DNA from: Schizochytrium sp. TIO01
Taxonomy: Eukaryota > Sar > Bigyra > Thraustochytrida > Thraustochytriidae
Length of the DNA: 64,000 nt
Reading direction: 5' to 3'
Assembly (NCBI GenBank): GCA_004764695.1
Contig: SMSO01000032.1
Span: 5,724,668 to 5,788,667, forward strand
Shown here: piece by piece, positions 38,398 to 46,514 of the stretch
Layout: each line of letters opens with the position of its first letter
Position numbering within the stretch: the first letter of the stretch is position 1
Program-made: the position numbers and the translations under genes
Notes under the pieces: model-generated
The model's database searches: none
Told to the model about the DNA's origin: nothing
What the model saw: only the letters and a program-made list of their open reading frames with translations

Positions 38398-39492
38398 TTA
38401 AATCACTCCCATACTAGAATTAAATTGAGACGTCGATGACTCATGTGGTACAACCTGCGTGGAAGGCATGGACTTTGTTGTGGTAGTCGTGCTACTAGAA
38501 CCAGCATAATTACGCCTCGATACAACGTACCAAATCAAGGCAACCGCACCAATTACAGCAACAAGCACACCAATAGAAATTCCTGCAACGACACCGCCTG
38601 ATGTTCCACTGGACGATGAGCTACTGCTACCTCCATCAGTACCTGTATCAGTTTCCGTCATTTTATACACAACGGTGCTGGTTGCAGAAACGAGCTTAGT
38701 AGAATCATAGGCCGAATGTAGAGAGCAGGTAAGCTCATTCGCATCAAATGTGAAGGCCTTGCATGACGCTACGGAGGATCCAATGCAAGCTGATGCACAT
38801 TCAATGAGACTTCCGAGAGATAGAATACTAATGAGATTCGAGGTTCCAAGACTCATTTCATTGAGAGCAGAATCAAAATAGGTTGCAAGTGTGCCGGTTT
38901 CCCGACCTGACAAATAGGTTGGCGCATTTGTAGGAGCTGAAGTCGGAGCCTGTGAGTTTGAGCGTTCCTCCTTATCAGTTAGACACTGTGGTTTATTGCG
39001 GAACCAAAATAAGCGATGACCTGCGCGGCCGGAACCCCGAATAGTAATTTCAGTACCGGTGTAGTCAGTATAAGGACCAACACATTGGTAAAGACCACAT
39101 TGATCAGGGTTTACATAAGATGGGTCTGGAATGTAAACTGCATTACATGACTCTGTTTCCAAACAAATCTCATAACATGCATTCCAATCATTGGTCGAAC
39201 TATCATGAGATACCTTTGTACCGTAATCTGGGTCACCGAGCTTTGCACAACGAAAATTATTTAGATCCTTGATTTGAGTTGTGGTAAGTGAATCCCAATT
39301 GAAAGTATAAATGGAGCATGATTCAGGATCATCTTCTTCAACGACACACTCCTCTACAGTTCCTTTTTTTACAGTATAACTTGTGCTCGTACAAGATCCA
39401 ACGGGAAGTGTGTCCGGTTGCGTAGCACCCATACAAAGACCTAGAATAGCACTTAGCACAAGTAAGGACGCTGTAGCTTGATTCTTGAACAT
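38398..39492 (-). CDS. PAN/apple-like type I membrane protein, 364 aa
   Basis: Signal peptide (ASLLVLSAILGLCMGA), N-terminal cysteine-rich domain (about 30-180, including NACYEICLETESCNAVYI), a short PTSAPTNAPT linker (about 190), a PAN-like module (about 205-280: LGTSNLISIL, ECASACI, SCKAFTF, ELTCSLHS), a serine-rich stalk, one transmembrane helix (GGVVAGISIGVLVAVIGAVALIW) and a serine/threonine-rich tail. PAN modules bind proteins or carbohydrates, so receptor binding is plausible. It is a paralogue of the adjacent gene. TATAAAT-like sequence lies just upstream. Confidence 0.85.
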   Translation of the reverse strand: MFKNQATASLLVLSAILGLCMGATQPDTLPVGSCTSTSYTVKKGTVEECVVEEDDPESCSIYTFNWDSLTTTQIKDLNNFRCAKLGDPDYGTKVSHDSSTNDWNACYEICLETESCNAVYIPDPSYVNPDQCGLYQCVGPYTDYTGTEITIRGSGRAGHRLFWFRNKPQCLTDKEERSNSQAPTSAPTNAPTYLSGRETGTLATYFDSALNEMSLGTSNLISILSLGSLIECASACIGSSVASCKAFTFDANELTCSLHSAYDSTKLVSATSTVVYKMTETDTGTDGGSSSSSSSGTSGGVVAGISIGVLVAVIGAVALIWYVVSRRNYAGSSSTTTTTKSMPSTQVVPHESSTSQFNSSMGVI

Positions 39493-39531
39493 TATGCATT
39501 ATAAATGCACGAGGTATAATTTAACTTATAT

Positions 39532-40725
39532 TCAGAGTGTCGGGATACCAAGTTGGGGTGGAGATTGTGTAGACGCAGCACCCCTACCAAGGATTGCATC
39601 TAAGCAGGAAACACTAGAATGTCCACCATACATAGCCTGGTATGAGGGTGAAATAGAACTATGTGGAATACCTAGAACATCATAGATCAGATTCTTGATT
39701 TCCTTCCTAAAACAATAGAGCACTGTACAAACAACGAAAAGGAGGACCACAGGCACAACAATAACAACAATAAGGGTTGTGTTCAATCCCTCACTTGAAT
39801 CTGTCACAATCTCCTTTTGACTGAGTTTCTCATAGGTTACTGAATTAGCAAGTGGCTCCAGCATGGACTCTGTAAAGTCGCTGTAAACACGACAAAGCAA
39901 CTCCTGGTTCATGAAGGCAAAACCCATACAAGTCACAAGATTTGTGCACATGTCTGCACATTCTTCCAGGTTAGCGACATACTCTGCGCCGATAATATTT
40001 GATGTACCAAGCGAGTAACCATCAATTGATGGGGCATAATACACTGCAATGTCTCCAGTTTCATAGCCTGATTCAAAAGTGGGCGCACCAGTAGGTTGTG
40101 GTGTAGGCTCAGCTGTTGTAGGTCTATGAGTTGGAGCATTGGTGGGACCTGGTGTGGGGTTGCGAGTAGGAATCCCTGTTGGAGAGGGTGTGCCATTCTC
40201 AATATAGTCTAGACACAATTCCTTATTCTTAAACCAATAGGCTCTGTTTGGCAAATTAGACTTAGTATTAAAAGTAAGCTCCTTCAGGTCTCCTGCATCA
40301 ACGCTATTAGGACCACTACATGGTGTTTCATAACATTGTCCGGCTTGACCTCCAGCCATAATAGTATGCACGCTACGACATTCGAAGCCTTCATAGTTCA
40401 AACATAATTGAAAGCAGTTCTCAAATGATTTACCCTCGGTGATATCAAATGTTTCTTTATTCATATTAGTTGCGCATTCTATTCGATTCACCAAATTGAT
40501 TTGTGTGTCTGTAAGGGAGGGATCATCATAATTAGGCATCAGGACACTACAAGCCTTGGGTAATGAGTTGTCAATAATACATTCAAGAAGAGAGACGGTT
40601 ACACCATTTCGTGTAATGGTGTCACCTGTATCCCAACAGTCCGATGGTAGTGGATCAGCTTCGGCACCTTGTGATGAGCATAACGTGATAAACAAAACAT
40701 TGAAAAACAAAAAGACCTCCTTCAT
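39532..40725 (-). CDS. PAN/apple-like type I membrane protein, 397 aa
   Basis: ATG at 40725 (MKEVFLFFNVLFITLCSSQG, a good signal peptide); the longer frame needs TTG. Same order as its neighbour: N-terminal cysteine-rich domain (FENCFQLCLNYEGFECRSV), a longer PT-rich linker (TPSPTGIPTRNPTPGPTNAP), the PAN-like module (SLGTSNIIGAE, ECADMCTNLVTCMGFAF, ELLCRVYSDF), one transmembrane helix (TTLIVVIVVPVVLLFVVCTV) and a ~60-residue tail. The pair arose by duplication. GTTATAAATAATA at 40731-40743 precedes the ATG closely. Confidence 0.85.
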   Translation of the reverse strand: MKEVFLFFNVLFITLCSSQGAEADPLPSDCWDTGDTITRNGVTVSLLECIIDNSLPKACSVLMPNYDDPSLTDTQINLVNRIECATNMNKETFDITEGKSFENCFQLCLNYEGFECRSVHTIMAGGQAGQCYETPCSGPNSVDAGDLKELTFNTKSNLPNRAYWFKNKELCLDYIENGTPSPTGIPTRNPTPGPTNAPTHRPTTAEPTPQPTGAPTFESGYETGDIAVYYAPSIDGYSLGTSNIIGAEYVANLEECADMCTNLVTCMGFAFMNQELLCRVYSDFTESMLEPLANSVTYEKLSQKEIVTDSSEGLNTTLIVVIVVPVVLLFVVCTVLYCFRKEIKNLIYDVLGIPHSSISPSYQAMYGGHSSVSCLDAILGRGAASTQSPPQLGIPTL

Positions 40726-40801
40726 GTGCTTATTATTTATAACAAAACGTGTTGGTATTTGATATATGTTAAATATCAATGTTGTGGTATGAATAGAATA
40801 A

Positions 40802-42475
40802 ATGTCGAACCATACTTCCAGAGTGAAGATGAAGGCTAAGAAAAAGTCAAGACCTTCTGAACACTATTACCCGCTCTATTGTGCACCGCTTGATACTATC
40901 ATGATGGTTCGAAAAAAGCACATGGGCACTGTCAAACACGCGCTAGAAACCATGCTCGGACAGCGCCGAGCCAGATTATGCTTGAATGAACTAATGCTGT
41001 TGGGTAAAAATAAAACAGTCCTGGTTAAACTTTCTGATGAATATGCAAAGAAAGACTATGCCTGGAAAGATATCTCAAGTGCTGAAATTAACCTAACTGA
41101 TAAGGAGCATGATTTGCATCGTGTTCTCAAAACGTCTGGATTTGTTGAAACCTCAACTCTTAGGGGCATGGTTTTAAATAATACTCCTAAAGAAAGAGAT
41201 CAGGACAATGGAAATTTGAATCCTAGAAAAGCAGAACGTAAAAAACAGCTTGCTACCTATGATAAGCCAAGTGTTCTAATTAAGTACGTTGGATTGTTTA
41301 AATCCGTACTGACTATTCCACTCATTCTCTCTCTTATATTATTAGCCTATTCTGTCTCAATAACCATAGGAACTGCGTATGATGCACATAGATATAATGC
41401 TTTTAATACTATGGATAATGGTTATCATAAGGGATCACAACTAAGTGTACCTAGTAATAATAATAGTAGTTCAACTCAATGGATAAGATCATTATCAGAC
41501 AAAATGATAAATTCTCTCTATGAAGGATCGCCGTACAGTGCGCATAGGATTTATGATTTGCCTGATGACAAGTTCATGGTCAATGGACAACCAATTAGTA
41601 AGGCTTACGAAAACTTCAGTGTTACTTCGTACATCACGTTAGAAATGGTGGCTTCAGTATTTATTGTTTCACTCAGAGACCTACCTGTTAATAGTGTGAA
41701 TGAGTATTTCCAAGACGTAATTTCTTGGCTTCCAGAACTGATTAGTGGAACACTGGACAGTATTTCTTTGAAAAAGATAGTCACCAGTATTACAGATGGA
41801 ATGCGTGGTAATTTACCATCTAAGGTTGTTGCATTGGGCAAAGAATTAAATGAATATAAGACGTTCGTTAATTCAATAGTGTCAACTTATCTCGATCGTG
41901 ATGATGGCACGAAAATTAATGTTGTACAAAAGCTTTTGGAAGATCAGATATATACAGCCATTATGTACATAGGAACAACAGCGTTACATTATAAAAGTGG
42001 AAGGATTTCGAAAAAATCCATTATTTCCATAGCCATCGCTACCCTGGTATTTCAAAGATATGTTATTTTTCCAGCGATAAATACAGTGGCTTTCAACTAC
42101 CTATACGCGCGTAATCCATCTTATTACCCATCTCCTGACGACAGCCCTCAACAGTGGAACTTGGAAGAATTTGGAAAACGCATGTATACTATTCAACTCA
42201 TGCAGAGATCTTTTCGCATTGCAACAACTGTTATTTCAGCCAGGCAGGTGATTTATGATAATTTTCCAAAGAATACAAAGCGTGGACATAAATATGTATT
42301 GAGTTTAGTATGGTATATATTCAACAATTTGGACCAGTTAGGTACCATCATCTATAATAATAACGAAATTATCAGTGAACCCTACGAAGTAGGAGTTAGA
42401 TTGATGAATCGAAAGCGATCAAAAAGATTTGCATCAACGTTATTTGATATGTTTAATAGCGAACTAAATAACTAA
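40802..42475 (+). CDS. Membrane-anchored protein, 557 aa
   Basis: A basic N-terminal domain of about 160 residues (RVKMKAKKKSRP) precedes one strong transmembrane helix (VGLFKSVLTIPLILSLILLAYSV cut to about 165-187) and a large C-terminal domain with a second, weaker hydrophobic stretch (SIISIAIATLVFQRYVIFPA, about 400-420). Asparagine/serine-rich linker after the first helix (NNNSSSTQ). The topology suggests a type II envelope protein. No family recognised. Confidence 0.75.
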   Translation: MSNHTSRVKMKAKKKSRPSEHYYPLYCAPLDTIMMVRKKHMGTVKHALETMLGQRRARLCLNELMLLGKNKTVLVKLSDEYAKKDYAWKDISSAEINLTDKEHDLHRVLKTSGFVETSTLRGMVLNNTPKERDQDNGNLNPRKAERKKQLATYDKPSVLIKYVGLFKSVLTIPLILSLILLAYSVSITIGTAYDAHRYNAFNTMDNGYHKGSQLSVPSNNNSSSTQWIRSLSDKMINSLYEGSPYSAHRIYDLPDDKFMVNGQPISKAYENFSVTSYITLEMVASVFIVSLRDLPVNSVNEYFQDVISWLPELISGTLDSISLKKIVTSITDGMRGNLPSKVVALGKELNEYKTFVNSIVSTYLDRDDGTKINVVQKLLEDQIYTAIMYIGTTALHYKSGRISKKSIISIAIATLVFQRYVIFPAINTVAFNYLYARNPSYYPSPDDSPQQWNLEEFGKRMYTIQLMQRSFRIATTVISARQVIYDNFPKNTKRGHKYVLSLVWYIFNNLDQLGTIIYNNNEIISEPYEVGVRLMNRKRSKRFASTLFDMFNSELNN

Positions 42476-42533
42476 CATCATCTATATCAAAATATAATGT
42501 GTTATACATTGAACCATAAAAGATCAGTCAATC

Positions 42534-43238
42534 ATGCTAGAAACTCCTCGCTTGGTTTGGGAGCGTCGCACAGAGCCTCGGAAAGTACTCAAATACATGT
42601 CATGGTACACACTAGCTGCCTATATTTTTTTCATTAGTATAGGCGTTTATAGTACATGGAACACAGGTACTCAATTCAGTGTTTCGGCAATCGCTGCTAG
42701 TTCAAAATTAATGACGCTTTATTTCACAGCAGTTGTTTATGCGCACAGTTATGTTATTCAGAGTTACTTGGTTATTATAGCAGAGTATCTCGGTGGTCGA
42801 TCATTAGACTTTAAAGTTGTCGCTTTCGTGTGTATTGCATACAACATTTCGTTACTCGTACTAACCTACCTACCGATCACAGACTATCGTGAGTCACATA
42901 ATATTTTCGCCATATTAAGCTTATTCTTTGCATCAGGTTCAGTTTTTACACACCGACAAACTGTCTGGTCTGACAGCACGGGGAAGTACCTCATAGTAGC
43001 AGAGCTTGCGTTCCTGACGGTTATAATTGTATCAGCTGTGCTGTTCTGGTTCAAAGATTATGCCATTGGTGAATACATTTTAATAGGTATGATTCTTATT
43101 GACAAAGAATTAAAAATCAGATTCATGGAGCACGTTGGTGTTATTACAACTGAAAATAGTCACTTAGTTATGTCTTATTATTCTCCACGCAATCCGGGAG
43201 AGATTCTTCGTCCACCTGAACCAGGGGCTGGTCCTTAA
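42534..43238 (+). CDS. Multi-pass membrane protein, 234 aa
   Basis: About six hydrophobic helices (YTLAAYIFFISIGVY; KLMTLYFTAVVYAHSYVIQ; VVAFVCIAYNISLLVLTYL; IFAILSLFFASGSVF; LIVAELAFLTVIIVSAVLFW; GEYILIGMILI). The RESHNIFAILSLFFASG to TVW region is loosely reminiscent of Frag1/DRAM-type proteins. I considered heliorhodopsin because mirusviruses carry it, but the expected TM3 glutamate context and the TM7 SxxxK pattern are not convincing. The last 71 nt overlap the primase gene, tail to tail. Confidence 0.72.
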   Translation: MLETPRLVWERRTEPRKVLKYMSWYTLAAYIFFISIGVYSTWNTGTQFSVSAIAASSKLMTLYFTAVVYAHSYVIQSYLVIIAEYLGGRSLDFKVVAFVCIAYNISLLVLTYLPITDYRESHNIFAILSLFFASGSVFTHRQTVWSDSTGKYLIVAELAFLTVIIVSAVLFWFKDYAIGEYILIGMILIDKELKIRFMEHVGVITTENSHLVMSYYSPRNPGEILRPPEPGAGP

Positions 43239-44307
43239 AGAGGCAGCCAATGTTTGCTTCCCAGTATCTTGATTTTCGACATTCAGTGTCAGAACATCTT
43301 AACCACGCCATCTTAGTCTTTGTATTGTAAGTGAAGAACTGATTATTTGACCGATGCCTTTCTGATTTGTTACCTGGACACGGTGCATTGAGAACCACAC
43401 ACCGAATAAAAGGCCCGGATTGGTTGGCTGAAGATAAAGTTGCCTTGGGTCCTGAGACAACTCTAATGTAGTGATTAAGTACAGTATCCGGTATAACAAC
43501 TGCACATGATTGGCCGTTGAGCCAAGAGGAAGAACCATTCCTATTATTTTTATTTGCACCAATTACCATATGAACTTTATCTGACGGTAAGCGTGCTTGG
43601 ATCAACCCGCGTCGGAGTATATCTGCATTATATGATTTATCATCATCCATAGGCAGAAGTTGCGTTTCCACCGGTTTACCTTCTTTGCAAGACCATGGTA
43701 TTCTAAAACACCTGTTGTTTCCGTAGACTTGTAGATCAACCCACTCTCTGGCTAACTTTGGATTCTTATAAGAGTCACGAATATTGGTAATCAATGATTT
43801 TACAACGCCCATATTTTCTAGGAATATATCGAAGATAATATGACTTGAGCATTTCTCTTCAAATGTCGCATCGAAGATAAGACATGATGGTTGAGCGCTG
43901 AGTTGAAGGAAAGTTTGTATTTCACACTTGGTGTGTTCTATGAATCTCTCAAGAAAACGGTAGTACATTTTCCGATCCTGAACATCCTTGCAATCAAGAT
44001 CCAAATAAATACGAGTGGGTAGCGTACCTTGAAGTACCTCGTGTATATTGGGTGGAATCTGAGGATTCCTATTAAGAAGTCTTGGGTAATATTCATCCAT
44101 GAAATATTGATAACCGCAGACAAAGTAACGCTTGGCACCGCGAGCTCCTATGATATCACGTGCGAATACAGGGTTACCAGTCTCTATACATAACCCCATA
44201 AGACTTTCATCGACCTCGGCTTGTGGGAAAATAAGTGACCCATCAAACCGAGGCGGTTGGGTTGATCCAAAGTTTGTCATGATGTAGTTTCGGGTTTGAT
44301 TGGACAT
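43168..44307 (-). CDS. Archaeo-eukaryotic primase (PrimPol/UL52-like)
   Basis: 379 aa. Catalytic signature of the AEP fold: YLDLDCKD (Asp103, Asp105), a serine-histidine motif KCSSHIIFD (His156), then DLQVYGNNRCFRIPW (Asp191, Arg202). The C-terminal part has the zinc-binding arrangement of UL52/PrimPol proteins (CPGNKSERHRS, then the YFTY-like FFTYNTKTK and LRCSDTECRK). It would make primers for viral DNA replication and may also extend them. The length suits a stand-alone PrimPol without a helicase fusion. No early motif, which is unusual for a replication gene here. Confidence 0.88.
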   Translation of the reverse strand: MSNQTRNYIMTNFGSTQPPRFDGSLIFPQAEVDESLMGLCIETGNPVFARDIIGARGAKRYFVCGYQYFMDEYYPRLLNRNPQIPPNIHEVLQGTLPTRIYLDLDCKDVQDRKMYYRFLERFIEHTKCEIQTFLQLSAQPSCLIFDATFEEKCSSHIIFDIFLENMGVVKSLITNIRDSYKNPKLAREWVDLQVYGNNRCFRIPWSCKEGKPVETQLLPMDDDKSYNADILRRGLIQARLPSDKVHMVIGANKNNRNGSSSWLNGQSCAVVIPDTVLNHYIRVVSGPKATLSSANQSGPFIRCVVLNAPCPGNKSERHRSNNQFFTYNTKTKMAWLRCSDTECRKSRYWEANIGCLFKDQPLVQVDEESLPDCVENNKT

Positions 44308-44347
44308 AAATGAAAACTCAATAATAAGTTAATTTTTCCCCTGTTAT

Positions 44348-45130
44348 CTAGCGATTAATTAAATTGTATGGCGGCGAAGGAGGGCCCTGTGGTTGCTGCA
44401 CCTGCGCAGTTGAGAAGTAAGAGTAGCGCTGATAGTTATTACTATTATTGTTATAGGGTTGGAACTGTTGCGGATAAGAAGAAGTAGGAACAGGAGGTGG
44501 GGGAGCCCGTGCAGACGATGAAGGAACGGATCGATAAGAGTAGGAGTACCTATAATCCCCGTTCAAATAATCATGATAGAGAACACCAGCTGCCACACAA
44601 ATGGAGAGGAAAATAGAAATGCTGGTTAGAGTGGGACCAAGTGGATGTACTGTAGCATCTACAGCCGAGACCGAATCTAAATGGTCCATGATGCGTGTGT
44701 AAAAGAATACAATTGCAACAACATCGACTGTCATTTGAACTACACTAAGAAGTTTCGAGCAAATTAGAGACCATGGATAAATACTGCGATCAATAGCATA
44801 CATGATTTGGAAGATAGTAGATGTGAAAGCCATAACAGATGCAATGATAAGCATCGCATACATAACACGGTAGTCAAACTCGGCTTTTGTATCGTTCAGA
44901 GCATTTGTGTCCTTGATGATTCTTCCAATATCATAAATCGCATCATGTTCATCGAGTGTATTTGAACCTGTATCTACGGTGATCCACGGTAGAAGAAGTG
45001 CTCCTAGTTGAACATGAGAGGATATCACAGATGCAGCGAGTACGTGCGTAAGGGAAAATCGCATGAATATCCGGGTATAATCAGATATATGAAATTTAAC
45101 ATATGCTTGGTTCCAGTCAAGCATCTTCAT
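44348..45130 (-). CDS. Four-pass membrane protein, 260 aa
   Basis: Start set at MKMLDWNQ (45130); Met at 45124 is also possible, and the longer frame would overlap the divergent gene. Hydrophobic segments: VLAASVISSHVQLGALLLPW, MLIIASVMAFTSTIFQIMYA, VVQMTVDVVAIVFFYTRIM, LTSISIFLSICVAAGVLYHD. Tetraspan topology with a proline/tyrosine/glutamine-rich tail (APPPPVPTSS, QQPQGPPSPPYNLI); PPPY-like late-domain words are not exact. Possibly an envelope or budding-site protein. Confidence 0.75.
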   Translation of the reverse strand: MKMLDWNQAYVKFHISDYTRIFMRFSLTHVLAASVISSHVQLGALLLPWITVDTGSNTLDEHDAIYDIGRIIKDTNALNDTKAEFDYRVMYAMLIIASVMAFTSTIFQIMYAIDRSIYPWSLICSKLLSVVQMTVDVVAIVFFYTRIMDHLDSVSAVDATVHPLGPTLTSISIFLSICVAAGVLYHDYLNGDYRYSYSYRSVPSSSARAPPPPVPTSSYPQQFQPYNNNSNNYQRYSYFSTAQVQQPQGPPSPPYNLINR

Positions 45131-45161
45131 TGTTCCATTAAGTTTAAGAAAGCAAACAAAA

Positions 45162-46340
45162 ATGGCGGAGGAACTATTTGAAAATACCGAGCACGATGGC
45201 TTTTCCATTTACAACAGCCACTTCTACCTAAATGTAGTTCGAATCAAACATTTTATGTACGCCCTGGAGAGTTCGGTCACTGAACAAACCTTGGAAGCCG
45301 ATTTATTATTCTGGATTGAGGAAGATGATGCGCGTTCACACCTTGCTGCTGAAATCATTAAGTTTGCCCGATTTTTCGAGAAGAATGATTTATTTTACCT
45401 GAAAGTTTCTTCCGATGGAACAATTGAGGAACAGGTTTCTGTAAGTAGCGCTGAATGTAAACGGTATAGAGAAGCCGACTCGTTCCCCTCTATCGAGTAT
45501 CCACCCAAGGCCTATGCACATGCTCTTGCTTTATTAGAACTAAACGAACATGATCAACAAGAACTTGAAGAAGAAGAAGAAGACCTATCTCTCTTCCAAA
45601 AGTCCACAGACAAAGTAAATGATGCTATAATGAGTTGGTCATTAAATAGACGCACTAAATTACAGTGCACGAACTTCGAAGAGACACTCAATGCTCTAAA
45701 TGAGATCAAGTCTATCACTACTGGGGTTGACCATAAGTTTGATACCCTACCACCCCCTCTTGTTTTAGAACTTGGAAAGAATCTCTCGGATAATCTCAGT
45801 CGCGCCGAAAAAAATACTCTGTATTCCAAAGCTGCACCGTTACACAAATACTGTATAGTGGTTATATCAATAGACCAAGGACCAGGTAAAATAGGGTACA
45901 TAAATATGAATCCAGAGTGTCAATCCGACAAAGTGCCTTCGCTTGGCTGTAGGATTAATATAGACCCTATCGCTATAAGATTTATGAATAGTCTCATGAT
46001 GGTTCTTCGCCAGCCCCGGATATTGACGGTAGTTCTCTTGGGATTCATCCGCGAAAGCAAGCTTCCGGAACCTTTCGAGAAGTTTAAAAACGTTCACCAG
46101 GAATTCCATCATCTTACTAATATTCTATACACTCATATGTTTAAAAAGCCAGTCATCGTGGTGGGAAGATTCGGTGCTATCATGGATCAGCTCCTTTCTT
46201 CGGGAGCATTTGTTGTATATCACCCGAAAGATGGCTATTCAATCGCCGAAACAATAATAGAAAAATCAAACAATGATTCCGATGACGACGCCATTGATAA
46301 GTTGAGTTCAGAATTATCCACGTTAGCAATACCCAAATGA
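45162..46340 (+). CDS. Hypothetical protein, 392 aa
   Basis: Soluble, starts MAEELFENTEHDG. An acidic run (ELEEEEEDLS, about residues 128-137) separates an N-terminal helical part from a C-terminal alpha/beta part with hydrophobic strands (KYCIVVISIDQG; ILTVVLLGFI; PVIVVGRFGAIMDQLL). Acidic C-terminal tail. No family recognised. Divergent from the tetraspan gene with 31 bp between start codons, so the two promoters must be very compact. Confidence 0.7.
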   Translation: MAEELFENTEHDGFSIYNSHFYLNVVRIKHFMYALESSVTEQTLEADLLFWIEEDDARSHLAAEIIKFARFFEKNDLFYLKVSSDGTIEEQVSVSSAECKRYREADSFPSIEYPPKAYAHALALLELNEHDQQELEEEEEDLSLFQKSTDKVNDAIMSWSLNRRTKLQCTNFEETLNALNEIKSITTGVDHKFDTLPPPLVLELGKNLSDNLSRAEKNTLYSKAAPLHKYCIVVISIDQGPGKIGYINMNPECQSDKVPSLGCRINIDPIAIRFMNSLMMVLRQPRILTVVLLGFIRESKLPEPFEKFKNVHQEFHHLTNILYTHMFKKPVIVVGRFGAIMDQLLSSGAFVVYHPKDGYSIAETIIEKSNNDSDDDAIDKLSSELSTLAIPK

Positions 46341-46355
46341 AACGAAACTCAAATC

Positions 46356-46508
46356 ATGGGTGCCATTGTTTCTAAAATTACACCATCGGTTAATGGCCGC
46401 ATTGCTTCAATTGAAAGCATTCAAGATACTCGTGGTGGTAAGAAAGTGCACCCTAAGTGCTTGTTAGCTGAAACTATAGAAGGAAATTATTTTCATAATC
46501 GAAATTAA
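46356..46508 (+). CDS. 50-aa peptide with N-myristoylation signal
   Basis: Starts MGAIVSKITPSVNGRIASIE. Gly2 and Ser6 fit the consensus for N-myristoyl transfer, and the lysine that follows would help membrane binding. Sixteen bases after the 392-aa gene and 6 bp before the next stop on the other strand, so it fills the gap exactly. Small myristoylated proteins are common in virus envelopes. Too short for homology assessment by eye. Confidence 0.6.
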   Translation: MGAIVSKITPSVNGRIASIESIQDTRGGKKVHPKCLLAETIEGNYFHNRN

Positions 46509-46514
46509 AATTAA

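Noticed and set aside
42534-43238. Heliorhodopsin
   Set aside because: Expected because mirusviruses can carry it, but the TM3 glutamate context and the TM7 retinal-lysine pattern are not convincing; kept as unassigned multi-pass protein.
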